From Alphaproteobacteria bacterium (lineage in GTDB: Bacteria; Pseudomonadota; Alphaproteobacteria; Micropepsales; Micropepsaceae), in the NCBI GenBank assembly GCA_017308475.1, contig JAFKEU010000008.1:62001-126000 (forward strand): a stretch of DNA of 64,000 bases, given 5' to 3'. Below, piece after piece: positions 1 through 8,651 of this stretch. The notes below the pieces were generated by a model, which searched no databases, was not told the origin of the DNA, and worked only from the letters and a program-made list of their open reading frames with translations. The translations under genes were made by a program, and so were the position numbers. The number at the start of each line of letters is the position of its first letter. Position 1 is the first letter of the stretch.

Positions 1-2
1 TG

Positions 3-263
3 CGGCTTTATGAGGCGACGGGAGTGGGAACCTTCCTTCTGACCGACAATCTGCCCAACCTGCCGGCGCTGTTCCTGCCCGGCACGCATGTCGGCGTCTA
101 TGACAATCCGCAAGACTGTATCGCCAAGATCAAATATTATCTGGCGAACGAAGCAGAACGCGAAACTATCGCGCGCGCGGGACAGAAGCATGCACTGGAC
201 CAGCACTCCTACCGTCATCGGATCGAAGCCTTGCTGGGCCTGATCGAGAAATACCGGAAATAG
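3..263 (+). CDS. Glycosyltransferase, C-terminal fragment (CgeB / Glyco_trans_1_2 type)
   Basis: The gene begins before the window and only its last 86 codons are visible, opening in frame with [16 protein letters not shown]. This is the C-terminal nucleotide-sugar-binding part of a GT-B glycosyltransferase of the CgeB-like Glyco_trans_1_2 family, in which R-L-[YF]-E-A-T-G-x-G is a standard motif followed by a loop, a Y-x-x-P-x-[DE]-C-[IA] segment and a terminal helix pair ending in a Y/T-Y-x-x-R motif (here [10 protein letters not shown]). It presumably transfers a sugar to a lipid-linked repeat unit in the cytoplasm. The gene lies 50 bp upstream of gmd on the same strand, which fits one polysaccharide operon. 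Acceptor and donor cannot be read from this fragment. Confidence 0.85.
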   Translation, partial: RLYEATGVGTFLLTDNLPNLPALFLPGTHVGVYDNPQDCIAKIKYYLANEAERETIARAGQKHALDQHSYRHRIEALLGLIEKYRK

Positions 264-313
264 CGCCGCGTCGCCTTTCGCGATACGGCGCCGAACTGCG
301 AACAGAGGAATTC

Positions 314-1384
314 ATGTCAGCCAAATCCAAAATCGCCTTCATCACAGGTATCACCGGCCAGGATGGAGCGTATCTGGCGGAGCTGCTACTCGCCAAGGGC
401 TATATCGTGCACGGCATGAAGCGGCGGTCATCGTCCTTCAATACCGGACGCATCGATCATCTGTTCCGCGACCCGCATGAAAAGGATGTCCGGTTGTTCC
501 TGCATTATGGCGACATGACCGACCCCACCAACATCGTCCGCCTGATCCAGGACATCCAGCCGGACGAAATCTACAATCTGGCAGCGCAAAGCCATGTGTG
601 GGTCAGTTTCGAGACACCGGAATATACCGCCAATGCCGACGGCATCGGCGCGCTGCGCATTCTGGAGGCGATCCGCATCCTGAAGATGGAAACGAAGACT
701 CGCTTCTACCAGGCTTCGACCTCCGAACTATATGGCAAGGTGCAGGCGGTGCCGCAGAACGAGGAAACCCCCTTCTATCCGCGCAGCCCCTATGCCGCCG
801 CCAAACTCTACGCCTATTGGGTCACGGTCAATTACCGCGAAGCCTATGGCATGCACGCCTCAAACGGCATTCTGTTCAATCACGAGGGCCCGACGCGCGG
901 CGAAACCTTCGTGACCCGCAAGATTACCCGTGCCGTCGCAGCCATCCATCACGGCCGCGGCTCCAGGCTCTATCTGGGCAACCTGGATGCCAAGCGCGAC
1001 TGGGGTCATGCGCGCGACTATGTCGAGGGCATGTGGCGCATCCTGCAACAGAACACGCCGGACGATTACGTACTCGCCACCGGCGAGACGCACAGCGTGC
1101 GCGAGTTTGTGGAACTGGCCTTCGCGGAAATCGGCCGCAAGATCGTCTGGAAAGGCACGGGCGTCGAGGAGAAGGGCCTGGATGCCCAGAGAGACGAAAT
1201 TCTGGTGGAAGTCGATCCGGCCTATTTCCGTCCCACCGAAGTTGACTTGCTGCTCGGCGATCCCGCCAAGGCGCAGCGCGTGCTGGGCTGGAAGCATCAG
1301 ACGAGTTTCGCGGACCTGGTGCGGGAAATGGTCGCCGCCGACATCAAGCTGGTTCCCACCGAAGACCGCAGCCTCGGCGATTGA
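314..1384 (+). CDS. gmd: GDP-mannose 4,6-dehydratase
   Basis: A 356-residue extended SDR that converts GDP-D-mannose to GDP-4-keto-6-deoxy-D-mannose, the precursor of fucose, rhamnose, perosamine and colitose nucleotides. The NADP-binding glycine motif GITGQDG is at residues 12-18. The catalytic set is S-T-S-E (T136, E138) and Y160-A-A-A-K164. The family signatures [24 protein letters not shown] and [17 protein letters not shown] are present. Near the active site it reads [11 protein letters not shown], where E. coli Gmd has NHESPRRGETF, a subfamily difference I regard as harmless. AGAGGA lies 4 nt before the ATG. No GDP-fucose synthase (fcl) or rmd reductase is nearby, so the final sugar is unknown. 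GDP-mannose would come from manC at 13.5-14.9 kb. Confidence 0.97.
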   Translation: MSAKSKIAFITGITGQDGAYLAELLLAKGYIVHGMKRRSSSFNTGRIDHLFRDPHEKDVRLFLHYGDMTDPTNIVRLIQDIQPDEIYNLAAQSHVWVSFETPEYTANADGIGALRILEAIRILKMETKTRFYQASTSELYGKVQAVPQNEETPFYPRSPYAAAKLYAYWVTVNYREAYGMHASNGILFNHEGPTRGETFVTRKITRAVAAIHHGRGSRLYLGNLDAKRDWGHARDYVEGMWRILQQNTPDDYVLATGETHSVREFVELAFAEIGRKIVWKGTGVEEKGLDAQRDEILVEVDPAYFRPTEVDLLLGDPAKAQRVLGWKHQTSFADLVREMVAADIKLVPTEDRSLGD

Positions 1385-1444
1385 CGCTCTCGCATCGGAA
1401 CGGCGAAACTTGACCAGCGGAAGCATTTGCTTCCGGATCGGGGT

Positions 1445-2890
1445 ATGTCTGTGCGTTCCGGTTTTCTAGCTTTTCTGATCCTCACATTTCTGGCCGCCAA
1501 TCCGGTGTCGGCGGCAGTGCACCTTTATCCCGCGCCCCAGGACGGAGAGGCTATGGCTGCCCGGGACGTGCAGGTCACGGTCAATGGCCAGCGCAGCTTC
1601 ACATACGGCCTGATCCAGAAGGATATCGTCTGGCGCCGCATCCAGCTGGTGGCAACAAAGTTCTCCAGTTTCGACTTGGATGACGGCGACGCGGATATAG
1701 CAATCCGTTACAGCGGCCCGCCGGTGCAGCACGCATCGGTTCGGCGGCTGGCGGCCAATGTTCCCGTGCGCGTCGAAGGCGGCACCGTGCATTTTCGTAT
1801 CGACCGTCCCGGCGCCTACCAGGTGGATGCCGGCGCGCCCGGCGGTCATGAGCCAGTGGTGATATTCGCCAACGCGCCGCGGGACTGGACCGCGCGGCCC
1901 GGCGACATCCGCTTTGCGCCTGGCAAAATCAGCGACATCGGCGTGCTGAGCCTGCGCCGGCCGGGCCAGCGTGTCTATATTCCCGGCGGAGCGGTGGTGC
2001 GCGGCATTATCCGGGTTGAGGCCCCAAATGTCGCCCTCGCAGGAAACGGCTTGCTGCTCTACGACGACGCGGTCGCGGCCGATCCGCGCGTCAAGGCACT
2101 GGATGACGACAGCCCCATCCTGGCCACAGAAGCGAACGGATTGCAGATCGATGGCCTGACCGTCGTCGTGGCGCCGCGCAAATTTGCCAGAACCGACGGC
2201 GACGGCCCGGTAGCGCCCTGGGCCGTGCACCTGCTTCGCAGTTCCGGCGTCACGATTGGCGACCTGAAAATCATCAATTCCCTGCGCGACGGGCTGGATA
2301 TCGACGGCAGCGATCATGTCGCCATGCACGGAGGATATGTCCAGTCGATGGATGACAGTCTTTGCATCAAGTCGACCAATTACGGCCCGGGCGGCGGCGC
2401 ACATGACCGCAATGTCACCGACGTGACATTCGACGGGATCATGGCGATGAATGCCGGGGCCGGGCGAGTGCTGATGATCGGAACGGAACTGCATGCCGCC
2501 GAAATCTCCCGCATCGCCTACCGCGATATCGACATTCTCCATGCCCTGCCACCGCGCGGCGTTGCCGTCAGCATCGCCAATGGCGACCGCGCGGATGTGC
2601 ACGACATCCTCTATGAGGACATCCGGGTCCTGGACCGGCCCGACAGGCTGCTGAATTTCACGGTGGAGGTGGACGGTTACAGGCCCGACACCTTACGCGG
2701 CCGGATACGCAATATCACGCTGCGCCGCCTGACCGTTCCGGCGCAGACCGCAACCTCTGTGATTCACGGGATGCCCGGCCGGAGCGTGGGCGAGGTGCGC
2801 TTCGAGGATCTGCGGATCGCAGGAAAGCCTGCGCCCAACCAACTGCCGGGCCTGATCGTCGGCTACGCCAGCGCGCCACTCTACCAGTGA
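1445..2890 (+). CDS. Secreted parallel beta-helix glycoside hydrolase (GH28/GH49-like)
   Basis: About 481 residues from the ATG at 1445 (GGGG just upstream); an upstream TTG at 1427 is less likely. A Sec signal peptide is clear (MSVRSGFLAFLILTFL, then ANPVSA before AVHLY). Residues of roughly 30-140 look like a beta-sandwich, as in GH49 enzymes; the rest has the repeated short-strand pattern of a right-handed beta-helix. Two acidic motifs match catalytic positions of GH28/GH49: SLRDGLDID (D282, D285, D287) and SMDDSLCIKS (D303, D304). The GHG and RIK motifs of true polygalacturonases are absent. It probably cleaves a polysaccharide outside the cytoplasmic membrane. Position between gmd and wzz suggests it trims or degrades the polymer made by this locus, but the substrate is inference. 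Confidence 0.75.
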   Translation: MSVRSGFLAFLILTFLAANPVSAAVHLYPAPQDGEAMAARDVQVTVNGQRSFTYGLIQKDIVWRRIQLVATKFSSFDLDDGDADIAIRYSGPPVQHASVRRLAANVPVRVEGGTVHFRIDRPGAYQVDAGAPGGHEPVVIFANAPRDWTARPGDIRFAPGKISDIGVLSLRRPGQRVYIPGGAVVRGIIRVEAPNVALAGNGLLLYDDAVAADPRVKALDDDSPILATEANGLQIDGLTVVVAPRKFARTDGDGPVAPWAVHLLRSSGVTIGDLKIINSLRDGLDIDGSDHVAMHGGYVQSMDDSLCIKSTNYGPGGGAHDRNVTDVTFDGIMAMNAGAGRVLMIGTELHAAEISRIAYRDIDILHALPPRGVAVSIANGDRADVHDILYEDIRVLDRPDRLLNFTVEVDGYRPDTLRGRIRNITLRRLTVPAQTATSVIHGMPGRSVGEVRFEDLRIAGKPAPNQLPGLIVGYASAPLYQ

Positions 2891-2914
2891 GCGGACCGAG
2901 CCCGCGGGCGCGGG

Positions 2915-3826
2915 TCAGTACCCGGCTGCCCGCTCTCGCCGAGCCGCGCGCACCGCCAGCCAGCCGCCCAGTAGCGCGCCAAACACCAGTGCCAAAAAAA
3001 GCAGCATGGTGCTCTTGGGCGCGGTGGGTTGCGCCGAACGCGCGGGCGCACTGAATATCTGAGCAGCGAAGGATACGCTGTGGGCGCTCGCCATCATGCG
3101 GGTCTGCTCCTGCTCAGCAAGATGGGCCGTCAGCGCAGCGCGGTATTCGGCCACGGTAGTCTTTCCGATCTGCGCATTGAGATACTGGATATAGCCGTCG
3201 GCACGCGCCAGCGCCCGGGCGCGCAAAGTGCTGTCCACCACGTCTGCGAGCTTGAGCAGGAACAGCCTTGCGGTATTGGGATCTGAGCTTTGGATTCGCA
3301 GGGCGACAACCGGCGCCTGCGGATCATCGTCGATCTGCAGGCTGCTGCTCAGCAGTTCATACACCTGCTCACCATTCGGCGGGTGCCAGGGCTCCACCGG
3401 AATACCCAGCATGAACTTGACGGTGCGGATTGCGCGGCTGATTAGACCCGGTCCCTTCCAACGCTGCTTCTCGATCGACCATTGGTTGTCGAAAAGGCGA
3501 TGCATCAGGTTCTGGTCGCGTGCCAACCCATCGGCGGTGTCGCGCGTCGTCAGTGCACTGATGAACAGCCGGAATTGCCCCGCTGAATTATTGAGACCGG
3601 CCAAATTGACGCCGCCAAGCCGGGCCAGTGCACCCAGGCTGCCGCCGGCCTGGTTGCTGCTGTCGGTGATCGGACCTACGACCATGGTTACGGTATATTT
3701 CGGCGCACTGAAATGCAGCAGCACAGCCGTCAGGACGAAGACACTGCCGGTGACGGTCAGGAAGAGGAACAGCTTCTTCCGGATATCGGAGACGATCGCC
3801 CCGATATCAAGCTCCCTCGTGGTCAC
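2915..3826 (-). CDS. wzz: Wzz-type polysaccharide chain-length determinant protein
   Basis: A 303-residue inner-membrane protein of the Wzz/polysaccharide co-polymerase family, which sets polymer length for a Wzy polymerase. I start at the GTG at 3826 because GGAGGG lies 4 nt upstream; the frame is open back to 3979, but that extension (51 residues) is low-complexity and lacks family features. Topology is classic: a TM helix near residues 18-38 followed by the KYTVTMVVGPI beta segment, a long periplasmic domain with helical stretches, then a Pro-rich stretch and a second TM near residues 274-292 with an Arg-rich tail. There is no C-terminal tyrosine-kinase domain, so it resembles O-antigen Wzz (PCP-1) more than Wzc. 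It is divergent from the polymerase gene at 3991. Confidence 0.85.
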   Translation of the reverse strand: MTTRELDIGAIVSDIRKKLFLFLTVTGSVFVLTAVLLHFSAPKYTVTMVVGPITDSSNQAGGSLGALARLGGVNLAGLNNSAGQFRLFISALTTRDTADGLARDQNLMHRLFDNQWSIEKQRWKGPGLISRAIRTVKFMLGIPVEPWHPPNGEQVYELLSSSLQIDDDPQAPVVALRIQSSDPNTARLFLLKLADVVDSTLRARALARADGYIQYLNAQIGKTTVAEYRAALTAHLAEQEQTRMMASAHSVSFAAQIFSAPARSAQPTAPKSTMLLFLALVFGALLGGWLAVRAARRERAAGY

Positions 3827-3990
3827 TGCGCCCTCCAAACTATCCAGACCCGCCTGCAGGGCAGGCTGACGGTCGGGAATACAGCATGAAGCTCTGGCCA
3901 AGGCCAGAGCCAAACCAGCGATCCAGCGCTCTTGCCGCGCCGCCGAAGGCATATTATCTTCAACGTCTTCCGACAACATTTCCGTGAGAA

Positions 3991-5361
3991 ATGATTTCTG
4001 CGGCTGCTGACATCCGCGCTGAACCGGCTCCCCCGCTCCTGGAGGCAGGCCGCCTGAATCTGGCCGAAGCCGCGCGGTACCTGTGGCTTTACGCCTTTCT
4101 GGTGATCTTCAGCTTCGGGCTGAAATACGCCCTGGCCGTCTATCTGTCGGATTGGTATCGGTACTTCCATATGGAGTACGATACGTTACGAGAGCATGTG
4201 TATGTCTGGCTCTGCTTTCTGACTCCGCTGGCGCTCCTGCCCGCCGGAACACGGCTGGAAACCGGATCGCAGATCATCTTCACGATGTTCAACACATTCG
4301 TTGCGATAGGCTCGCCATTCTTCCTGGTCGGCTACACCTCGCCCGACGTCTTCTGGAATTTCTATGCCTATCTTTTCGTCTGCTACCTGCTATTGGCAGT
4401 CGCAACACGCATCCGGTTCCGGCCGATCCCCTCCCCTTTGACCAATAGGGGCTACAAGATATTGTTGGGCGTGACACTGCTGGCCTTTGTCGCAGTACTT
4501 GGCATCGGCGTGACGCAGAACTTCCACATCGTCTCCTTCTCCGATCTTTATAACGTCCGTTATTCCGAAGAAATGCAGTCAGCTGCCTATGTCCAACGCT
4601 TCGCCAACATGTTCATGTTCGGCTTCGGCGGGCTGGCCGTGGGCCTTTGCGTCGCGTTCCGCCGCTACTGGTTGGCGCTGCTGTTCCTGTCCGGCTACAT
4701 CATCTGTTATGGACTGGTGCAGTACAAGGCGGCGGCCCTTTCGCCCATGTGGTTCATTTACCTGTTTCTCGCCTTCCGCTATTTTGTTGGTAATTCCACG
4801 CTCCGCTTTTACATGGTGTTGACGCTCCCCTTCTGGGTGGCGCTGGCGATCTACTGGTTTTCACCCGTCAATACGGGGCTGAAGTTCAATCTCGTGGTCT
4901 TCGGCATTCTCAACCTGATGCTGTTCCGCCAATATGGCGTCACGCCCAATGCGCTAGGCCTCTACTACAACTTCTTCCAATCTCACCCCGTGACCTACTG
5001 GTCCCACATCACGGGTCTCAATGCCTTCCTGCACTACCCCTATGGTGATCACACCATCGCCATCGAGATGGATCGCGCATATGCCCTGGGCAATTACAAT
5101 TCCAGCTTCCTCGCCACGGAGGCGATCGGCTCCTATGGGTACCAGGCCCTGCCCGCAGTGGGCATCGTCGTGGCCACCTTCTTCATCCTGCTTAATACCA
5201 GCACGCGCGACATTCCGGTCCGCATCCTGATACTGATGATGATCATGCCCGCTCTGATGCTCGATGAGCGCCCTCTGGGCACGAGCCTGCTAACCGGCGG
5301 CATCATTTTCCTGGTATTCTATCTGGCGTGGTTACCCCGATCTTGGCTGAAGAACGGTTGA
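3991..5361 (+). CDS. Wzy-like O-antigen/exopolysaccharide polymerase (multispanning membrane protein)
   Basis: A 456-residue, very hydrophobic protein with roughly ten to twelve TM helices. After the middle helices there is a larger periplasmic loop (about residues 320-385) containing YNSSFLATEAIGSYGY, which resembles the N-x-x-F-x-x-[DE]-x-x-x-x-x-G motif of oligosaccharide repeat-unit polymerases. Wzy proteins join lipid-linked repeat units at the periplasmic face of the inner membrane. They are too divergent for a certain call by eye; context (divergent wzz 165 bp away, flippase next door) supports it. GC is low: I count 45% in 4141-4200 and 47% in 4561-4620, well under the housekeeping genes, as is usual for transferred Wzy genes. 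The ribosome site before the ATG is poor (GTGAGAA). Confidence 0.7.
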   Translation: MISAAADIRAEPAPPLLEAGRLNLAEAARYLWLYAFLVIFSFGLKYALAVYLSDWYRYFHMEYDTLREHVYVWLCFLTPLALLPAGTRLETGSQIIFTMFNTFVAIGSPFFLVGYTSPDVFWNFYAYLFVCYLLLAVATRIRFRPIPSPLTNRGYKILLGVTLLAFVAVLGIGVTQNFHIVSFSDLYNVRYSEEMQSAAYVQRFANMFMFGFGGLAVGLCVAFRRYWLALLFLSGYIICYGLVQYKAAALSPMWFIYLFLAFRYFVGNSTLRFYMVLTLPFWVALAIYWFSPVNTGLKFNLVVFGILNLMLFRQYGVTPNALGLYYNFFQSHPVTYWSHITGLNAFLHYPYGDHTIAIEMDRAYALGNYNSSFLATEAIGSYGYQALPAVGIVVATFFILLNTSTRDIPVRILILMMIMPALMLDERPLGTSLLTGGIIFLVFYLAWLPRSWLKNG

Positions 5362-5581
5362 TCGCAATCCGGGTTTTTCCGCGCTCTTAGATGCCGGTCA
5401 TGTGATGTACGCGCCGCTATCGGCGGCCCCACAATCCGGGGGCACTAATGATGGCGTCGCGACAGCGGACGCGTGTCCACCGTTTCGGTGCGGTGAGGTT
5501 GGATGAGTGGCTGCGTCAGGATGGCGCGCGTCTGGCATCGGCGCTTGCGGGCGAAGTAAACCGCCCCCCCGCATAAGGGCC

Positions 5582-6919
5582 TCAACCTGCCCGAAGCTGA
5601 CGACGCGCGCGCAGGAAGAGCCAGCCCGCCAACAAGGGCATGCCGCTCGCAACACCGATCGCCATGCCGGTCGCGCCCCATCTGAGGCAAAGAAGCGAGC
5701 CGATCAGAAGCGCTAAGAGACCGAGCAGCATGCTGCCGCGACCCGAACCCGCCAAAGCGCCCATGGCAGAGAGCAGGAAGAACTCCAGTTGGATGACCGC
5801 CATGCCGAGGAAACAGGCCGCCGCACCCGCAACCAGCGGGCCCGATACATGAATGGATGGGCCCATCCACTGCCGCACCACAAAGGGTCCGATCGTGCCG
5901 CCCAGCAGGATGGCAGCTACGCCCACCGTCAACACCAGCGAAAACACCCGCATGTGGTTACGCTCCATCCAGGCGTAGTCGCCATGGCTGTGGGCATTGG
6001 CCATGGCCGCGTTCAGGGGATGCAGGATGAGGTTCAGGCCACTGATGCCAAGGACAACCAGCTGCAGCACACTACCGAATGCGGCAGTCTGGTCTGGGGT
6101 GCTGAGATGGGCCACGACCAGGGTCGGAAGATAGAGCACCAGGGCGAACTGGATCTGGTAGGCGATGGCATTGCCAGAGGGAGCGGCGATCTTGCGGAAC
6201 GCGGCCTTCATGTTCGCGTGGCCAAGCGCCAGATAGGGGCGCTGCAGGAACAAAAGACCGATGTCGCCCAGAAAGGCCAGCGTGATAGGCATGTAGAGCA
6301 CCAGGATGAAGGCAGTGATGGTGTCCTGGTGCGACGATAGGTACAGCAGTCCAAGCGCCATCAGGATCGAGGCAGCGGCAGCGCAGACGTTAGAGTGATG
6401 GTTTTCCTGATAGCCGCTGCGCAACGGTTGCTGGATGCTGGAAAAGAGCTGCAATGCGTTGACCGCCACGGCGGTGAAATAGGCTACGACGAGTTCCTCT
6501 CTCGGACCCGATGGCCCAGCAGCAACCAGCCGCCCAGGCGGCACCATCAGGCCAACCGCGGACATCAGCAACAGGAGCGCCAGACAGGACAACAGCATGA
6601 GCAGCAGCGCGGCACGGACCAAGCTGCGCTCGGCGGCCTCGTCCTGCTCGACATGCGCCGCCGCAATATATTTGGGTAGAGAATATAACAGGCCGAAGCC
6701 GAAGATTCCCACCCAGGAGAGAAAGGATTGCAGTGCCAGGAATCCGGCATAGCGCTCCGTGCCCAGAGCATGCAGCGCCAGCGGCAGGGCGAAAAGCTGC
6801 ACCCCCACAGCCATGACCTTGGCCAGGCCCGATGTCGCGAATCCCAGCAGCAGGCGCCTGCGCCGGAGCGCGCCCGCCTCCATCTGGAATTCAGCGGCTC
6901 TGCTAGAAGGGTCTGCCAT
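5582..6919 (-). CDS. Wzx-type polysaccharide flippase (MOP/MATE fold)
   Basis: A 445-residue polytopic membrane protein with about twelve TM helices arranged in two bundles, as in Wzx/RfbX lipid-linked oligosaccharide flippases. The first helix follows RRRRLLLGFATSGLAKV, typical of this family's N-terminus (the G-x-x-x-x-K-x region). It would move undecaprenyl-diphosphate-linked repeat units to the periplasmic leaflet for the polymerase at 3991. The gene is convergent with that polymerase across a 220-bp spacer. Its ATG is only 25 nt downstream of the CCA end of tRNA-Lys on the same strand, and I see no terminator between them. The ribosome site is weak (CGGAAA abutting the ATG). Confidence 0.82.
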   Translation of the reverse strand: MADPSSRAAEFQMEAGALRRRRLLLGFATSGLAKVMAVGVQLFALPLALHALGTERYAGFLALQSFLSWVGIFGFGLLYSLPKYIAAAHVEQDEAAERSLVRAALLLMLLSCLALLLLMSAVGLMVPPGRLVAAGPSGPREELVVAYFTAVAVNALQLFSSIQQPLRSGYQENHHSNVCAAAASILMALGLLYLSSHQDTITAFILVLYMPITLAFLGDIGLLFLQRPYLALGHANMKAAFRKIAAPSGNAIAYQIQFALVLYLPTLVVAHLSTPDQTAAFGSVLQLVVLGISGLNLILHPLNAAMANAHSHGDYAWMERNHMRVFSLVLTVGVAAILLGGTIGPFVVRQWMGPSIHVSGPLVAGAAACFLGMAVIQLEFFLLSAMGALAGSGRGSMLLGLLALLIGSLLCLRWGATGMAIGVASGMPLLAGWLFLRARRQLRAG

Positions 6920-6944
6920 TTTCCGTTGTCAGAAACATGTCGGC

Positions 6945-7019
6945 TGGTGAGCCCGGATGGTCTCGAACCATCGACCCTCTGATTAAAAGTCAGATGCTCT
7001 ACCGCTGAGCTACGGGCTC
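6945..7019 (-). tRNA. tRNA-Lys(UUU)
   Basis: The reverse strand folds as a 75-nt cloverleaf with encoded CCA: acceptor GAGCCCG/CGGGCTC, D arm GCTC-AGCGGTA-GAGC, anticodon arm TCTGA-CTTTTAA-TCAGA with anticodon TTT, variable GGGTC, T arm GATGG-TTCGAGA-CCATC, discriminator A. All stems pair fully. A good promoter lies 39 nt upstream. The flippase gene starts 25 nt downstream in the same direction. Confidence 0.98.
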
Positions 7020-7057
7020 GCACACAACGCCAATTCCCGTCGGGGAAATCGCGCGGG

Positions 7058-7086
7058 ACCATATGTTCGCAGCACAATCAGGTCAA
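7058..7086 (-). promoter_or_regulatory. Promoter of tRNA-Lys
   Basis: On the reverse strand, TTGACC (7081-7086) and TATGGT (7058-7063) are separated by exactly 17 bp, 39 nt before the mature tRNA 5' end. The region after the -10 is GC-rich (CCCGCGCG), the kind of discriminator found at stringently controlled tRNA promoters. The same transcript could continue into the flippase gene. Confidence 0.65.
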
Positions 7087-7269
7087 ATATATTCCCGCGC
7101 CGATCTCCAAACTTTGATCCGGTCCTCGGCCATCGGCTCATCTTTTTGGGTTTTTTCACCTAATCCGCTGTTATACATAGAAAAATTGGCGAGGCTCGCG
7201 CAGGAGGTGCGCGTTTCGACTTGCGGAAACATGCCAGTAAGCGGCGGCCCCGCTTGCGCGGGTTACGCG

Positions 7270-8400
7270 TCAGCCCGATTGGGTGATCTCCTGCCGGTCC
7301 GCAAATTTCTGCGCAAAGGCCGCCAGCGTCCGGTTGGTAATCGCCTCCCGCAACGCTGCCATCAGGTCCTGATAGAATGTCAAATTGTGCCACGTCAGAA
7401 GCATGGCGGCGATGATTTCACCACTTTTGACCGTATGGTGCAGATAGGCCCGGCTGAACCGGCGGCAGGCCGGGCACCGGCAGTTGGCGTCGAGCGGCCC
7501 GCCATCATCCGCGTGGCGCGCGTTCTTGAGGTTGAGTGTCCCCTGCCAAGTGAAAGCCTGGCCATTGCGCCCAGAGCGGGTGGGCAGTACGCAATCGAAC
7601 ATATCGATGCCGCGCATCACCGCGCCGACGATATCTGCTGGCTTTCCCACCCCCATCAGATAGCGCGGACAATCCTGCGGCAGGTGTGGCACCGTCGCCT
7701 CGAGCGTGTCGAACATAGCCGCTTGCCCTTCCCCCACGGCAAGCCCGCCCACCGCATATCCGTCGAAGCCGATCTCAAGCAGCTTCTGCGCCGACCTCTG
7801 CCGCAGGTCGGCATAGGTTCCACCCTGGACGATGCCGAAACAGGCGCGGTCCTGCCTTTCCGCGTCGGATTGCTGTTCGAATGCCGCCTTGGAACGCCTG
7901 GCCCAGCGCATCGACAACTCCATCGATTTCTCAATCGCGGCATGTGTCGCCGGCAGTGCCGGACATTCGTCGAAGACCATCTGGATGTCCGAACCCAAAA
8001 GCCCCTGTATCTCCATCGCACGTTCGGGCGTAAGGAATTCCTCGTGGCCATCGATATGGGACTTGAACCGCACGCCATCTTCCGTGATCTTGCGCAGGGC
8101 GGATAGTGACATCACCTGGAAACCGCCGCTGTCGGTCAGAATCGGGCGCTGCCAGGCCATGAATTTGTGCAATCCGCCCAGCCGGGCGATTCGCTCGGCT
8201 CCCGGCTTCAGCATCAGGTGATAGGTGTTGCCCAGAAGGATGTCGGCGCCGGTTTCCCGCACGCTTTCAGGCATCATCGCCTTTACCGTGGCGGCCGTCC
8301 CAACCGGCATGAAGGCGGGCAGACGGACTTGGCCTCGCGGCAGTTGCAGTACCCCCGACCTCGCTTTGCTGTCCTGCGTTACATTTTGATAAAGTTTCAT
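7270..8400 (-). CDS. tgt: Queuine tRNA-ribosyltransferase
   Basis: A 376-residue TIM-barrel enzyme that swaps guanine-34 for preQ1 in tRNAs with GUN anticodons, the first tRNA-bound step of queuosine synthesis. Full length and typical. Visible are D90 in [11 protein letters not shown] (active-site acid), GIVQGG, the nucleophile D269 in [15 protein letters not shown], and the zinc set C307-x-C309-x2-C312 with H338 in TWHNL. Its usual partner queA is 3.4 kb away on the same strand at 11848-12903, separated by three opposite-strand polysaccharide genes. tRNA-Lys lies downstream. Confidence 0.97.
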   Translation of the reverse strand: MKLYQNVTQDSKARSGVLQLPRGQVRLPAFMPVGTAATVKAMMPESVRETGADILLGNTYHLMLKPGAERIARLGGLHKFMAWQRPILTDSGGFQVMSLSALRKITEDGVRFKSHIDGHEEFLTPERAMEIQGLLGSDIQMVFDECPALPATHAAIEKSMELSMRWARRSKAAFEQQSDAERQDRACFGIVQGGTYADLRQRSAQKLLEIGFDGYAVGGLAVGEGQAAMFDTLEATVPHLPQDCPRYLMGVGKPADIVGAVMRGIDMFDCVLPTRSGRNGQAFTWQGTLNLKNARHADDGGPLDANCRCPACRRFSRAYLHHTVKSGEIIAAMLLTWHNLTFYQDLMAALREAITNRTLAAFAQKFADRQEITQSG

Positions 8401-8453
8401 TTGCCAAGATGGCTCCGGGAAGCCTTATAAGCCATTGTCACAAAAATGATTTT

Positions 8454-8480
8454 ATTTAGGAGCCGCAAAAGGTCCTAAAT
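8454..8480. repeat. Perfect inverted repeat in the tgt/glycosyltransferase divergent spacer
   Basis: ATTTAGGA (8454-8461) and TCCTAAAT (8473-8480) form an 8-bp perfect dyad around an 11-nt centre, 54 bp before the tgt ATG in the AT-rich 8401-8651 spacer between divergent genes. A second small dyad, CATAT-TGC-ATATG, is at 8517-8529. They could be operators or an RNA hairpin at the start of the tgt leader; no regulator is identified. A weak sigma-70-like pair for the rightward operon (TTGCAT 8521-8526, TATTGT 8545-8550, 18-bp spacing) overlaps the second dyad. Confidence 0.4.
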
Positions 8481-8651
8481 GAGCTCAAGATGCGGGATTC
8501 AAGAGACGATCCACGGCATATTGCATATGCGAAGGAAATTTGCCTATTGTTTTCGAGGTTGGGTCCAGCTCTACACAACCCTCCAGAATAAAGGTACGCC
8601 CAATAAGAAACCGTGCCTCACCCCAGAGCAGGATAGAGCACCCGACAATGG

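Noticed and set aside
1427..1445. TTG at 1427 as start of the beta-helix hydrolase
   Set aside because: It places six polar residues before the signal peptide and lacks a ribosome site; the ATG at 1445 follows a GGGG site and gives a clean signal.
5362..5581. Possible small gene in the 220-bp spacer between the polymerase and flippase genes
   Set aside because: A 34-codon ATG frame exists but has no ribosome site, no hydrophobic or conserved features, and frames on both strands look like GC-rich noise.
6945..7019. tRNA-Lys as an integration (att) site for the polysaccharide genes
   Set aside because: I looked for a second copy of the tRNA 3' end within 1-17200 and saw none, and there is no integrase. 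The idea cannot be supported from this window.
7138..7160. T-rich run (TTTTTGGGTTTTTTC) considered as a terminator
   Set aside because: No GC-rich stem precedes it on the forward strand and no forward gene ends there; tgt and tRNA-Lys both run on the reverse strand.
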